Assembly (NCBI GenBank): GCA_030430025.1
Contig: JAUIGR010000028.1
Span: 1 to 32,235, forward strand
Direction: 5' to 3'
DNA length: 32,235 nt
From: Gammaproteobacteria bacterium
GTDB taxonomy: Bacteria > Pseudomonadota > Gammaproteobacteria > Xanthomonadales > Marinicellaceae
How positions within the stretch are numbered: position 1 is the first letter of the stretch; each line of letters starts with the position of its first letter. The notes below the pieces were generated by a model. It did no database searches, had not been told where the DNA came from, and saw nothing but the letters and a program-made list of their open reading frames with translations. The translations under genes and the position numbers were made by a program. Positions 14,138 through 23,983 of this stretch are shown piece by piece.

Positions 14138-16401
14138 CTATCAGGTTGGATTGTATTGGATTCATTAGTGGATGATGATTCTGTCGATAGTTTACTTTCA
14201 TTTTCCATTTTTTTTGCAATGGCATTCAATGCACGTTCAAATATAGGCACTTGTTGAAGAATCCGTGCGACCTTTTGTCTGAAGTCATGAGCCAGTTCAT
14301 CGATACTTTTATCAGTGACTTTGACGCCTCTTGAATTGACAAAGAGCAGTTTGTGACTGATTGGGCTTATCCATGAAAGTTTAGCTTGAATATTTCGGCT
14401 GTTCTCTGTTTCCGTTAAAAACTCAATCCATTCACCTGTTTTTAAATTTTTTGCGGTCATGTGGTGTTCATCATCGATATGAACTATTTCTTTATTTTGT
14501 GAATTAATTATCTTGTTTCGAATAAAGTGGACAATCTCTGGAGGTTCTTTATTTTCAGTTGGTTTGGCATCTAAAGCTTCTTTCGCCCTGATAATTTCTA
14601 TATGTGACGATTCTGTATTTAGGTCATTAATTTGTAATAACAGTTCGAAAAGTTCAACGCGTATTTTTTTTATACTTTTTTCATCAAATGCGACCATTTT
14701 TAACCCTACTTCTAGGTGTTCACAAACATGATTGATTTGAGTATTGGTTGCTGATGTGTTTTTGTCTTTAAGACTTACAGTAATTAAAGAGTCGATGAAT
14801 TTGATGTGACGTTCTAGGATATCTGTATCATTTTCATGTCTGAGTTGTGTTAACACTAATACATTTGCCCATGAATTTAACAAGATGTCCGAAACCATCT
14901 TAGGAAGAGGATAGTTTTTCATCTTTTCTTTTAGAATTTCTGCGGTATTTTCCTTAGCTTTGAAAATACGTTCTTGTCCTAGGGCTTTTTCTGATGTTCT
15001 TTTTTCAATGACCTTAATCCGTTTCTCTGCTTTTTCATGGAAATGTTCAAAATCATCGATTAATGCTTCAAAGTCAATTTCACCTTGATGGTTCTGTAAA
15101 ATGATTTGTATGATTGATTCAACCTTATTAATAAATAAACTTCGTTTGTCATTTTCTTCAGTCCATCCAATAGAAGCTTGTGCCATTAAATCGAGTAATT
15201 TTCTGGCATTATTGGCTTTATTTGAAAATAAATTGCGATCTTTTAATGCCAGATGTAAGTAAGGTATTTGTAATTTGACCAATAAGACTTGAATTTTGTC
15301 GGGTATGTCTCTGTCTTCAACCAAGAATTGAAACAACATTCCGATTAAGTCAATGGTATCCTCATCTTTTTGGTTTACTACTTTATTGTCAGCATCCTGA
15401 TCTAAGCTTCTTAGTTTCATCAGCAGGTGATCTTTAATTTCAATAGGGCTGAGAACTATCTCACGAAGGTTGATATTGTTCATTTCCTCCAACCGTAGCA
15501 GGTTCAACGCACTGTGAACTATGGTTGCGTCATACTGTGGTATGTTGGGGTTATGAGGTACGTGCCGATGAGTGAATATGTTTTTGATTTGTTCATAGCT
15601 TGAGTCTGGTATAGCGGTGTTTTGATATTGGTTTTCGTTTTTTCTGTCATTTGGATGCTGAGTCAATTGATCTGGGGAAATCTGACTGTCTCGCTGCTGT
15701 GTAACAGAGAACTTCAAATGAGGATAAATACCTTGGTCAGCTAAAAATTGATTGATGGTGTGATAGATGTTATTGAGGTCGGTCAGCAAAACTCTTTCCA
15801 GCAATTTCATCATAATTAATTTAACCCTTACATCTATGAGTATATGCTCTAAAGTTATGGAAAAAGCATTGACAATAACAGCAGGAGAGGTAGGAGTTTG
15901 ATCAATACTGATTTCAGAACCTCCTGCCAATAGTGTAAATCGTTTCTTTATAGCAAATAGTTCATTGTGTAATACACCATTAGCCTTATTGACAATATTG
16001 CTGATAGCGAGTTTTTCATCTAGCTCTTCATCAGCGACTAATGATAGACTGCTGTCGTCTTTTTGCTGTTTCGATTGAGTGATTGATCCGAAGTAATTGA
16101 ATTGTCCCTTTTTAAAGTTTTTGAATACTTGTTGGATATTCTCAGAAAATTTTCTGACCATCAACTCCTTTTTTTTACGCACTTCACGCATGGCATCAAA
16201 GTATTGTGTTTGTAATTCGTTATTTCCTGATTTTTCGGCAAAATCAAACAATGAATCATCGATTTTATTGTAGTAGTTTTGGATGATCGGCTTTAATCCT
16301 CTTAAGAAAATTTTATGGACATCTGGCAGAATCTGACTTAATTGAATAGGCTTGCCTTTTTTGTCAGGTATGTTGATGATTTTATTTTCCTCTTTTGTCA
16401 C
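14134..16401 (-). CDS. DUF1631 family protein
   Basis: This 755-residue cytosolic, mostly helical protein is recognised as DUF1631 from its N-terminal block (HKIFLRGLKPIIQNYYNKID, DAMREVRKKKELMVRKF) and its C-terminal block (LKTGEWIEFL, AKLSWISPISHKLLFVNSRG, KVTDKSIDELAHDFR). The C-terminal block resembles a small PilZ-like barrel. Such proteins are widespread in gammaproteobacteria; I know of no established function, and database labels such as thymidine phosphorylase are unreliable. Translation starts at a GTG (16399-16401) with the strong site GAGGTGAG just upstream. No transmembrane segment or signal peptide is visible; low-complexity charged stretches lie at 230-260 and at the Ser/Thr/Asn-rich C-terminus. 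It overlaps the 3' end of folD tail to tail by 4 bp. Confidence 0.85.
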   Translation of the reverse strand: MTKEENKIINIPDKKGKPIQLSQILPDVHKIFLRGLKPIIQNYYNKIDDSLFDFAEKSGNNELQTQYFDAMREVRKKKELMVRKFSENIQQVFKNFKKGQFNYFGSITQSKQQKDDSSLSLVADEELDEKLAISNIVNKANGVLHNELFAIKKRFTLLAGGSEISIDQTPTSPAVIVNAFSITLEHILIDVRVKLIMMKLLERVLLTDLNNIYHTINQFLADQGIYPHLKFSVTQQRDSQISPDQLTQHPNDRKNENQYQNTAIPDSSYEQIKNIFTHRHVPHNPNIPQYDATIVHSALNLLRLEEMNNINLREIVLSPIEIKDHLLMKLRSLDQDADNKVVNQKDEDTIDLIGMLFQFLVEDRDIPDKIQVLLVKLQIPYLHLALKDRNLFSNKANNARKLLDLMAQASIGWTEENDKRSLFINKVESIIQIILQNHQGEIDFEALIDDFEHFHEKAEKRIKVIEKRTSEKALGQERIFKAKENTAEILKEKMKNYPLPKMVSDILLNSWANVLVLTQLRHENDTDILERHIKFIDSLITVSLKDKNTSATNTQINHVCEHLEVGLKMVAFDEKSIKKIRVELFELLLQINDLNTESSHIEIIRAKEALDAKPTENKEPPEIVHFIRNKIINSQNKEIVHIDDEHHMTAKNLKTGEWIEFLTETENSRNIQAKLSWISPISHKLLFVNSRGVKVTDKSIDELAHDFRQKVARILQQVPIFERALNAIAKKMENESKLSTESSSTNESNTIQPDS

Positions 16402-16540
16402 AATCTCACCTCAACGAGTCATGGTCAAATTTAACTATAGCATCTAGATATAGCTGATTGTTGTGAAGCTATTCACATGATCATTATCCATTGTGTAATA
16501 ATCGATAACAATTTGTATCCAATTGATTACTCCCACATTT

Positions 16541-16972
16541 TTAGTCAGTAAAAAATTCTCGTGAGAATTCGTGTTTAATGATTTGTTGCGAGTTTTTGGG
16601 TTGAGCTTCTATTGTAAAATGTATGCTTTCTTGGTCATTTATCATATACAAGGCTAAATAATAAGTGGCATCATTACCTTCTTTGACTGTTTTGATCTCA
16701 ATGTCTTTTTTTTGCCCTAAAATGTTTTGTGCAGATACATTGATTGCCGCTTCAACTGCTTTGACTGGTTCACTGCTAATATCCATTAATGTGATGCTGA
16801 GTACACCTCGATTGTTGGATCTTTTGATTTGGTGTGTTGTGGCAATTTCTTTGCTTAAAAATGTGGAGGGAATTGTGTTGTAATGCAATTCGTAGTGACC
16901 TTTTGTGACGGTGAGTTCACTCAGGGCTATTTGGCTAATAATTATTAGGCCAACCGTTGAAAATAGTTTCAT
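16541..16972 (-). CDS. DUF4426 periplasmic protein
   Basis: This 143-residue exported protein has a signal peptide (MKLFSTVGLIIISQIALSEL) and a beta-rich domain matching DUF4426: GHYELHYNTIPSTFLSKEIA, then IKRSNNRGVLSITLM, NILGQKKDIEIKTVKEGND and YYLALYMINDQE. I chose ATG 16970-16972, because GGAGA lies at a good distance upstream and a signal peptide follows. A longer frame to 17044 would run through the terminator hairpin at 17033-17058. Function is unknown for the family. It sits 139 bp upstream of the DUF1631 gene on the same strand and could share a transcript with it. Confidence 0.85.
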   Translation of the reverse strand: MKLFSTVGLIIISQIALSELTVTKGHYELHYNTIPSTFLSKEIATTHQIKRSNNRGVLSITLMDISSEPVKAVEAAINVSAQNILGQKKDIEIKTVKEGNDATYYLALYMINDQESIHFTIEAQPKNSQQIIKHEFSREFFTD

Positions 16973-17032
16973 AACAATCTCCAATATTGAAGTATTACTA
17001 TGATACCATTGCCTTAATCTGAATGCATAGAT

Positions 17033-17058
17033 AAAAGCCGACATTATTATCGGCTTTT
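17033..17058 (-). terminator. Terminator of sucCD
   Basis: AAAAGCCGA (17033-17041) and TCGGCTTTT (17050-17058) form a perfect 9-bp stem with an 8-nt loop, 20 bp past the sucD stop. It is symmetric, with A and T runs on both sides, so it would work in either direction, though the T tract is short. Confidence 0.75.
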
Positions 17059-17078
17059 ATGTGGTGTTTGGTGTCCTT

Positions 17079-17948
17079 TTACAGTAGCTCCTTAATGCTT
17101 TGACCCAAAAATGTTGGAGATTTAACAGTTCTGACACCTGCTGCTTCCAGTGCTTCATATTTGGCTTGTGCCGTACCTTTGCCTCCGGCAACGATGGCAC
17201 CAGCATGGCCCATGCGTTTACCAGCAGGGGCTGTGACACCAGCAATATAAGAGACGACTGGTTTAGTGACATAGTCTGTAATGAATGTTGCCGCTTCTTC
17301 TTCAGCCGAGCCGCCAATTTCTCCTACCATGATGATGCCTTCTGTTTGGTCATCATCTTGGAAAAGGCGTAAACAGTCAATGAAGTTAGTGCCTTGAATT
17401 GGGTCGCCACCAATGCCAATACAGGTAGATTGTCCTAGGCCAACTGATGTCGTTTGGTGCACTGCTTCATAGGTAAGTGTTCCTGACCTGGAAACAATGC
17501 CAATACGGCCAGGTTGATGAATGGCTGCTGGCATGATGCCTATTTTACATTCGCCAGGTGTAATGATACCTGGGCAGTTAGGTCCAATCATGACAACATC
17601 GGGATTTTGGTCGAGGACTGCCCTGACTCGCATCATGTCTAGTACGGGAATGCCTTCGGTAATAGTTACGATCGTTTTGATGCCAGCATCGACCGCCTCA
17701 AGAATGGCATCTGCTGCGAAAGGTGGAGGTACAAAAATCACCGATGCGTTGGCGCCAGTTTCCTTTACACCATCAGCAACAGTATGAAATACAGGGCGAT
17801 CAAGGTGTTTTGTGCCTCCTTTGCCAGGTGTGACACCTCCAACTAGGTTAGTGCCGTAGTCAATGGCTTGTTCACTATGAAATGTGCCCTGAGACCCTGT
17901 AAATCCTTGTACTAATAATTTAGTGTCTTTGTTGACCAATACGCTCAT
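17079..17948 (-). CDS. sucD: Succinyl-CoA synthetase alpha subunit
   Basis: This 289-residue alpha subunit of succinate-CoA ligase (TCA cycle) makes ATP or GTP from succinyl-CoA. The CoA-binding Rossmann part starts [18 protein letters not shown]124 lies in [19 protein letters not shown]. The phosphorylated histidine is H248 in [17 protein letters not shown]. Length equals that of E. coli SucD. It overlaps the sucC stop by 4 bp (ATGA), the usual coupling for equal subunit production, and is followed by a hairpin terminator. Confidence 0.98.
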   Translation of the reverse strand: MSVLVNKDTKLLVQGFTGSQGTFHSEQAIDYGTNLVGGVTPGKGGTKHLDRPVFHTVADGVKETGANASVIFVPPPFAADAILEAVDAGIKTIVTITEGIPVLDMMRVRAVLDQNPDVVMIGPNCPGIITPGECKIGIMPAAIHQPGRIGIVSRSGTLTYEAVHQTTSVGLGQSTCIGIGGDPIQGTNFIDCLRLFQDDDQTEGIIMVGEIGGSAEEEAATFITDYVTKPVVSYIAGVTAPAGKRMGHAGAIVAGGKGTAQAKYEALEAAGVRTVKSPTFLGQSIKELL

Positions 17949-19114
17949 GATGTTGCTCCTGCTGCTTCAACTGCTTTATTGGCAGCGTCGTCTAAGTTGT
18001 TGGCGGATATGACTGCCAGATCGCTTTCATCGAGGATCTTTTTGCCAAGTTCCACATTGGTGCCTTCAAGACGAACGACAATGGGTACTTTTACGCCTAC
18101 TTCTTTGATTGCCGTCAAGATGCCATTGGCAATCAAATCACAACGGACAATGCCACCAAAAATGTTAACAAGTACCGATTTAACATTGGGGTCAGATAGA
18201 ATGATTTTGAAAGCAGTGGCCACGCGTTCAGCTGTAGCACCACCGCCAACGTCCAAGAAATTAGCAGGCTCTCCTCCTTTTAATTTGATAACGTCCATAG
18301 TGGCCATCGCCAAACCTGCACCATTCACCATGCAGGCAATGTTGCCATCCAGTTTGATGTAGTTCAATTCATGTTCATGAGCTTCTGCTTCAGCAGGGTC
18401 TTCTTGGGATTTATCTCTCATGGCAGCTAAGTCTTGATGGCGATATAAGGCGTTATCATCAACATCTAATTTAGCATCCAAAGCCACTACGTTTTGTTGG
18501 TCATCGATAATCAGTGGGTTGATTTCAATTAGAGAGAGATCAAGATCTAAAAACATTTTATGCATTTGTATCATGATGTGGGACAATTGGCGAACCTGCT
18601 TGCTTGTTAATCCCATAGCAAAACCAGTTTTGCGACAGGCATAAGGAAATAAACCTTCTGTGTTATCAATTCGAATGGTATGAATTTTTTCTGGGTTGGT
18701 TCTGGCTACTTCTTCTATCTCCACGCCACCTTCAGCAGAAGTGACAAATGACAGGCATTTATTGGCACGATCAACAAGCAGGCTTAAGTAAAGTTCTTTT
18801 TCAATATTCGCAGCTTCGGTGATTAATACTTCATTGACAGGTAAAGCCAGTCCACCTGTCTGGTAGGTTTTTATTGTCATGCCAATCATATCAGAGGCAT
18901 GTTGATGAACCTCATTCAGTGATTTGGCTAATTTAACACCGCCGGCTTTGCCACGTCCGCCTGCATGGACCTGGGCTTTAACTACCCACATATCACAGTT
19001 GAGAGATTCTGCTACTGTAACAGCTTCTTCTACAGTCCGAGCCACTTTGCCTTTAGGTACTGGAATGTTATATTCGGCAAACAACTCTTTTGCTTGGTAT
19101 TCGTGGAAATTCAT
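17945..19114 (-). CDS. sucC: Succinyl-CoA synthetase beta subunit
   Basis: This 389-residue beta subunit carries the ATP-grasp domain and succinate site. Visible blocks are [63 protein letters not shown] with metal-binding acidic residues, and the C-terminal [11 protein letters not shown] and [21 protein letters not shown] stands upstream of the start. The sucAB genes, which often lie upstream, are not here, so sucCD form a stand-alone operon transcribed from the 347-bp gap shared with pilB. Confidence 0.98.
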   Translation of the reverse strand: MNFHEYQAKELFAEYNIPVPKGKVARTVEEAVTVAESLNCDMWVVKAQVHAGGRGKAGGVKLAKSLNEVHQHASDMIGMTIKTYQTGGLALPVNEVLITEAANIEKELYLSLLVDRANKCLSFVTSAEGGVEIEEVARTNPEKIHTIRIDNTEGLFPYACRKTGFAMGLTSKQVRQLSHIMIQMHKMFLDLDLSLIEINPLIIDDQQNVVALDAKLDVDDNALYRHQDLAAMRDKSQEDPAEAEAHEHELNYIKLDGNIACMVNGAGLAMATMDVIKLKGGEPANFLDVGGGATAERVATAFKIILSDPNVKSVLVNIFGGIVRCDLIANGILTAIKEVGVKVPIVVRLEGTNVELGKKILDESDLAVISANNLDDAANKAVEAAGATS

Positions 19115-19461
19115 TGGTTCATTCCTGTTAATAAAATTCGGCGGATATTTTAGCTGAATCTGGTGGTCATTTGGGATGAAATCTTGAATCCTTTCAGTTT
19201 CTACCTTGTTGTTAACAGAATAAGCAGGTGAAATGCAAACCAGTTCTCAAAATTCAATTTGCTGAAAGATTTATTATGCCATCAATACGTTGGGAGATGT
19301 TGGTTGAATGGGTGTGTTTGATAGTTTTCTATAAAAGATTATTCTAAATACTTGTCATCAAGTCAATTTGTTATTAAAGTACTATGATGTTTTAACGCCA
19401 TTAGTTTTTCAGTCGGTAGTGTGAATGAGAGGATATATTAAATGATTTCGGTGGAGTTTTT
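19115..19461. other. Divergent intergenic region between sucC and pilB
   Basis: This holds promoters for both directions and no gene I can support. On the plus strand, TTGTCA (19352-19357) and TAAAGT (19375-19380), 17 bp apart, form a fair sigma-70-type promoter about 75 bp before pilB. For sucC I see no convincing pair of boxes. A 21-codon frame at 19275 has no ribosome-binding site. A pilin gene, which commonly lies beside pilB, is absent. Confidence 0.55.
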
Positions 19462-21150
19462 GTGGTCATAAATGGCATATTGCGGCAGCTGATAAATGCT
19501 GAATTGATTTCACAGGAAGCTGCTGTTGAAGCTGATGCCCAGGCGAGGCAGAAAAAAATACCGTTATTTAGGTATTTGATTGATCAAAATCTGGCCAAGC
19601 CAGAGTCTGTTGCCCAGGCAGCTTCAATTGAATATGGTGTGCCTATCTTAGATATCGAAGCCATTGATCCATCAACTATTCCTGCTGATTTGATCGATAT
19701 GAAGCTATTGGAAAAGCACCAGGTTTTACCTCTTTTTAAACGTGGCAGTAAGCTATTCGTAGGTATCGCTGACCCTACTAACTCTAAAGTATTAGATGAA
19801 ATCAGATTTAATGCCAACTTATCTGTTGAACCTATTTTAATTCAACAAGATAAGCTGACATCAACGATTGAAGATGTAGTCAGAGAGCAGGATTCGGTAA
19901 TGGATGACCTTGGTGAAGAAGGTTTAGAAAATCTGGATTATGACGAGGGTGCCGAAGAAGATAACCAACAAGAGCAGGAAGATGATAAGGCTGATTCGCC
20001 GGTTGTTAAACTAGTCAATAAGATCCTTCTAGATGCTATCCGTCGAGGTGCTTCAGATATTCATTTTGAACCATATGAAAAAAGCTATCGTGTCAGGTAT
20101 CGAATTGATGGCATGTTAAAAACTGTAGCCAAGCCACCAAAGTCTTTGTCTACAAAAATTGCTTCGCGTTTAAAAGTGGTTGCGAAACTAGATATTGCGG
20201 AAAAACGTATACCTCAAGATGGACGTGTACAAATGAAATTAGGCAAAGGTTCATTTGATTTTCGTCTCAGTACGTGCCCGACTCTTTTTGGAGAGAAAGT
20301 GGTGATGCGTTTGCTTGACGCTTCTGCTGCCCAAATGGGTATTGATGTATTGGGGTATGAGGCCGATCAGAAAGCATTGTTTTTAGAGGCTATTCATAAA
20401 CCCTATGGTATGGTGCTGGTAACTGGCCCAACAGGCTCGGGTAAAACGGTATCTTTATATACAGCACTCAATATTTTAAACACTGATGACAGAAATATTT
20501 CAACGGCAGAGGATCCTGTTGAAATTCGTGTGGCTGGTATTAATCAGGTTCAGCAAAACACAAAGCAGGGAATGACTTTTCAGGCTGCTTTGAGGTCATT
20601 TTTACGTCAAGACCCAGACATTATCATGGTCGGTGAGATTCGTGACCTAGAGACCGCAGAGATTGCTATTAAAGCAGCTCAAACAGGCCATATGGTTTTG
20701 TCCACATTGCATACCAATAATGCGCCTGAAACTATTAGCCGATTGGTCAATATGGGAGTGCCGCCCTTTAACGTGGTGTCAGCTGTTTCCCTGGTTATTG
20801 CACAAAGATTGGGTCGGCGGTTGTGTAAGGAATGCAAAAAACCCACAGAACTGTCAAGAGAAGATTTATTAGAGGTGGGTTTTAGTGACGCCGACTTGGC
20901 AGAAGCAACCATATTTGATGCCGTTGGATGCTCTAAGTGTAATGAGGGTTATAAGGGACGTGTAGGTATTTATGAGGTTATGCCCATGACAGATAATATC
21001 AAACGGATTATTCTAGATGGTGGTAACTCGCTACAAATAGCTGATCAAGCACTTCAGGATGGGGTGAATAACTTGAGAAAGTCAGCTTTGATTAAAGTTA
21101 AAGAAGGTATCACCAGTTTGGTAGAGGCCAATCGTGTAACAGTGGATTGA
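19462..21150 (+). CDS. pilB: Type IV pilus extension ATPase PilB
   Basis: This 562-residue hexameric ATPase drives pilus assembly from the cytoplasmic side. The N-terminal GspE/MshEN domain (about 5-140) is followed by an acidic linker rich in D, E and Q (about 146-178) and the ATPase core. Walker A is GPTGSGKT (322-329), the Asp box is STAEDPVE, Walker B is IIMVGEIRD (387-395), and the His box is TGHMVLSTLHTN. The zinc-binding CKEC (455-458) and CSKC (490-493) pairs are present. The start is a GTG with GGAG five bases upstream. It is followed 9 bp later by pilC. The length matches Pseudomonas PilB (566). Confidence 0.96.
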   Translation: MVINGILRQLINAELISQEAAVEADAQARQKKIPLFRYLIDQNLAKPESVAQAASIEYGVPILDIEAIDPSTIPADLIDMKLLEKHQVLPLFKRGSKLFVGIADPTNSKVLDEIRFNANLSVEPILIQQDKLTSTIEDVVREQDSVMDDLGEEGLENLDYDEGAEEDNQQEQEDDKADSPVVKLVNKILLDAIRRGASDIHFEPYEKSYRVRYRIDGMLKTVAKPPKSLSTKIASRLKVVAKLDIAEKRIPQDGRVQMKLGKGSFDFRLSTCPTLFGEKVVMRLLDASAAQMGIDVLGYEADQKALFLEAIHKPYGMVLVTGPTGSGKTVSLYTALNILNTDDRNISTAEDPVEIRVAGINQVQQNTKQGMTFQAALRSFLRQDPDIIMVGEIRDLETAEIAIKAAQTGHMVLSTLHTNNAPETISRLVNMGVPPFNVVSAVSLVIAQRLGRRLCKECKKPTELSREDLLEVGFSDADLAEATIFDAVGCSKCNEGYKGRVGIYEVMPMTDNIKRIILDGGNSLQIADQALQDGVNNLRKSALIKVKEGITSLVEANRVTVD

Positions 21151-21159
21151 TAATTAATT

Positions 21160-22392
21160 ATGGCTAAATTAGCACAACAACGAAAGTTAGATGATTTAAA
21201 GGTGTTTGTTTGGAACGGTGTTGATCGTGTTGGCAAAAAAATGAAGGGAGAACTTCAAGCCAAAAATGCGACATTGGCGAAAAATGAGTTGAGGCGCCAG
21301 GGTATCCAAATAAAAAAAATAAACAAAAAAGCCAAACCTTTATTTTCTAAAGCAAAACCTATTAAACCTCAGGATATTTCCTTGTTCAGTCGTCAGTTAG
21401 CAACCATGATGGAATCAGGGGTGCCCATGGTTCAAGCTTTTGAAATCATCGAAGGCGGGCAAGCCAATCCCAAAATGGCTCAGCTGATAAATGATATTAA
21501 GACAGAGGTTCAGTCAGGGTCCACTTTAGCAGATTCATTGGCAAAACATCCGCTGCAGTTCGACGAACTGTATTGTAATTTAGTGGCGGCTGGTGAGAAA
21601 GCGGGTGTGTTAGATGAATTGTTGGACACCATTGCTACTTATAAGGAGCGTACTGAAGAAATTAAAGGAAAGATTAAAAAAGCCATGTTTTATCCTTTGG
21701 CTGTTTTAGCTGTGGCCATCGGTGTGACCATTTTATTGCTTGTTAAAGTAGTTCCAGAATTTCAAAATATGTTTACCAGCTTTGGTGCTGACCTGCCAGG
21801 TTTGACATTGATGGTGGTGGATGCGTCCCATTTCATGCAGGACTATTGGTTTGTTGTTGTTGGCATTATTTTTGGCGTGGTCTTTGGCTTCATCCAGTTT
21901 AAGAAGAGGTCGATTAAATTTGCCCATTTTCTTGACAGGCTCTCACTTAAAATACCAATTGTTGGAGGGATTTTATATGATGCGGCAGTTGCTAGGTTTT
22001 GCAGAACATTGTCAACTACATTTCGGGCAGGTGTGCCTTTGGTAGAGGGTTTAGATACTGTTTCAGGAGCGGTTGGTAATGTGGTATTTAGGGACGCTGT
22101 TTTGAAAATCAAAGACGATGTTTCCACCGGTCATCAACTGCAGTTATCAATGAGTCAAACACAACTGTTTCCGCATATGGTAGTACAGATGGCAGCGATT
22201 GGTGAGGAGTCTGGTAACTTAGATGCTATGTTAGCTAAAAGTGCAGATTACTATGAAAATGAGGTTGCTAATGCTGTAGATGCGCTGAGCAGTTTGTTAG
22301 AACCTATTGTCATGGTGGTCGTTGGCGGTTTAGTCGGTGTGATGGTGGTTGCCATGTATTTGCCGATCTTTAAAATGGCCTCAGTTTTCTGA
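21160..22392 (+). CDS. pilC: Type IV pilus inner-membrane platform protein PilC
   Basis: This 410-residue polytopic GspF-family protein forms the platform that couples the ATPases to pilin polymerisation. It has two T2SSF repeats: one starts ISLFSRQLATMMESGVPMVQAFEI and the other FCRTLSTTFRAGVPLVEGLDTV. Three hydrophobic spans lie near 188-210, 225-248 and 380-402 (AVLAVAIGVTILLLVKVVPEF; FVVVGIIFGVVFGFI; IVMVVVGGLVGVMVVAMYLPIF). A basic Lys-rich segment stands at about 45-65. It lies between pilB and pilD, as in Pseudomonas. Confidence 0.96.
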   Translation: MAKLAQQRKLDDLKVFVWNGVDRVGKKMKGELQAKNATLAKNELRRQGIQIKKINKKAKPLFSKAKPIKPQDISLFSRQLATMMESGVPMVQAFEIIEGGQANPKMAQLINDIKTEVQSGSTLADSLAKHPLQFDELYCNLVAAGEKAGVLDELLDTIATYKERTEEIKGKIKKAMFYPLAVLAVAIGVTILLLVKVVPEFQNMFTSFGADLPGLTLMVVDASHFMQDYWFVVVGIIFGVVFGFIQFKKRSIKFAHFLDRLSLKIPIVGGILYDAAVARFCRTLSTTFRAGVPLVEGLDTVSGAVGNVVFRDAVLKIKDDVSTGHQLQLSMSQTQLFPHMVVQMAAIGEESGNLDAMLAKSADYYENEVANAVDALSSLLEPIVMVVVGGLVGVMVVAMYLPIFKMASVF

Positions 22393-22398
22393 TTGGGT

Positions 22399-23247
22399 AT
22401 GGCTGTTGCTGATATATTGGCAACCAACCCGTGGTTGTTATATTCTTCTGTTTTTGTTTTAGGCTTGGTAGTTGGAAGTTTTTTGAATGTGGTTATCCTC
22501 AGGTATCCTGGAATGCTTCGGTATGAATGGGAGAGGGATTATGCTGAGTTCAAAGATTTGAAGTTTGATCAGCCAAAACCACCCGGTTTGGTGATTGCCC
22601 GTTCACATTGTTTAGCATGTAATAATAAATTGAAGGCTTGGCACAATATACCTTTGTTTAGTTTTTTTTTGTTACGGGGGAAATGTGGTTTTTGCGGGAA
22701 TTCAATTTCATGGCGTTACCCTCTAATTGAGCTATTAACAGCGGTATTGTCTTTATTTTTGGCCTTGCATTTTGGTTGGGGTTGGCCTCTTTTGGCGTCA
22801 TTGGTATTATTGTTCTTTCTGATGGCAATAACATGGATTGATTTGGATACTTTTTTAATTCCCGATCAACTGAGCTTGTTGCTACTTTGGATAGGACTTT
22901 TTGTTGCTTTATTGGATGTTTTTGTCTCTGTTGATGAGGCAGTAACGGGTGTTATTGTTGGGTATTTGTCTTTATGGTCGTTGTTTTGGGTATTTAAATT
23001 AGTGACAGGGAAAGAGGGTATGGGGTATGGTGATTTTAAGCTTTTGGCAGCAGGAGGAGCCTGGCTCGGAGCTAAACCTTTGATTGTTGTTTTGGTGCTG
23101 GCATCTGTTACCGGGTTAATAGTTACTTTATTTGGGTTCGCTATAGGTAAAAAAGATAATAAGATCCCTTTTGGTCCGTATCTCTCTGCAGGTATATTTT
23201 TATCACTTCTGTGGGGACAACCATTGTTGCAATGGTACCTGGATTGA
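22399..23247 (+). CDS. pilD: Prepilin leader peptidase/N-methyltransferase PilD
   Basis: This polytopic aspartic protease cleaves the leader of type IV prepilins and methylates the new N-terminal residue. In ATG 22399 numbering (282 residues) the two zinc-type pairs are C71/C74 (HCLACNN) and C96/C99 (CGFCGN). The catalytic aspartates are D148 in WIDLDTFLIPDQ and D212 in GYGDFKLL. Eight hydrophobic spans are visible. A TTG two codons earlier (22393), adjacent to the pilC stop, is an alternative start. Its stop overlaps the start of coaE by one base (TGATG), which couples the two, as in Pseudomonas. Confidence 0.95.
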   Translation: MAVADILATNPWLLYSSVFVLGLVVGSFLNVVILRYPGMLRYEWERDYAEFKDLKFDQPKPPGLVIARSHCLACNNKLKAWHNIPLFSFFLLRGKCGFCGNSISWRYPLIELLTAVLSLFLALHFGWGWPLLASLVLLFFLMAITWIDLDTFLIPDQLSLLLLWIGLFVALLDVFVSVDEAVTGVIVGYLSLWSLFWVFKLVTGKEGMGYGDFKLLAAGGAWLGAKPLIVVLVLASVTGLIVTLFGFAIGKKDNKIPFGPYLSAGIFLSLLWGQPLLQWYLD

Positions 23248-23885
23248 TGTCTAGAAGGCCTTTTGTGGTTTGTCTGACTGGAGGTGTTGCATCTGGAAAG
23301 ACTGCTGTTTCTGATTATTGGAAACAGCAGGGTTTATCTGTTGTAGACACAGATGTGCTTGCCAGAGAAGTAGTTGAGCCAAATACTGTGGGTTTGGAGC
23401 TCATAATAAAAGCTTATGGTTCTGATATATTAGAGCAGGATGGCCGATTAAACAGGAAAAAATTGAGGGCTATTGTTTTTGATGATGAAAATCAAAGAAA
23501 GCGACTGAACAGCATTGTTCATCCATTGATAAGAGCTGAAGTGTTAAAGCAAATAAGACGCGTTGATTGTAAGCTTGTTGTTATTGTTGTGCCGCTGTAC
23601 AGACCTGATATTGATTATGATTTCATTGATAGGGTTTGTTTGGTTGATTGTATAGAGTCGGTTCAGGTTGAAAGGTTGATAAGGCGTGATGATGTGAGTA
23701 TTTCATTAGCAAGAAAAATGTTAGCAGCACAGCCACTCCGGCAAGAGCGGCTTAACTGGGCTAATGATGTGGTAGTTAATAATCAAAGTTTTTATGAATT
23801 AAAAAAAAGTGCCTTAAATTTGGTACGTTTGTATAAGGCAATATCTGATTCAATTCCCTTGTTTATCAAGAAAGTTACGATATAA
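23247..23885 (+). CDS. coaE: Dephospho-CoA kinase CoaE
   Basis: CoaE phosphorylates the 3' hydroxyl of dephospho-CoA, the last step of CoA synthesis. With the ATG that overlaps the pilD stop it is 212 residues; an upstream in-frame start at 23211 would overlap pilD by 37 bases and is unlikely. The P-loop reads GGVASGKT (12-19), where the family usually has GGIGSGKS. VVDTDVLAREVVEP and LNSIVHPLIR are standard CoaE blocks. The lid region runs through VERLIRRDDVS. The promoter of the following tRNA lies inside its last codons. Confidence 0.95.
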   Translation: MSRRPFVVCLTGGVASGKTAVSDYWKQQGLSVVDTDVLAREVVEPNTVGLELIIKAYGSDILEQDGRLNRKKLRAIVFDDENQRKRLNSIVHPLIRAEVLKQIRRVDCKLVVIVVPLYRPDIDYDFIDRVCLVDCIESVQVERLIRRDDVSISLARKMLAAQPLRQERLNWANDVVVNNQSFYELKKSALNLVRLYKAISDSIPLFIKKVTI

Positions 23886-23886
23886 T
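23859..23886 (+). promoter_or_regulatory. Promoter of the CAT-anticodon tRNA
   Basis: TTGTTT (23859-23864) and a perfect TATAAT (23881-23886) are 16 bp apart. The -10 box overlaps the coaE stop codon. Transcription would start near 23893, about 14 nt before the tRNA. Confidence 0.7.
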
Positions 23887-23906
23887 GCAGTCCCTTCCTG
23901 ATGTTA

Positions 23907-23983
23907 GGGCCCGTAGCTCAGTTGGTTAGAGCAGTGGACTCATAATCCATTGGTCGTAGGTTCAAATCCTACCGGGCCCACCA
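23907..23983 (+). tRNA. tRNA with CAT anticodon, probably tRNA-Ile2 (lysidine type)
   Basis: This is a 77-nt cloverleaf with fully paired acceptor arms GGGCCCG (23907-23913) and CGGGCCC (23973-23979), discriminator A and encoded CCA. The anticodon CAT is at 23941-23943, and the T-arm has GGTTCAAATCC. It is not the initiator, because the first pair is G-C. C at positions 4 and 5 of the acceptor arm and the GGACTCATAATCC arm resemble tRNA-Ile(CAU), whose C34 is changed to lysidine by TilS, more than elongator tRNA-Met (E. coli GGCTACG). The Ile versus Met choice is therefore probable, not certain. Confidence 0.85.

Noticed and set aside
16973-17044. N-terminal extension of the DUF4426 gene to 17044
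   Set aside because: It would run through the sucCD terminator hairpin, precede a clear signal peptide and lacks a ribosome-binding site; the start at 16972 has GGAGA upstream.
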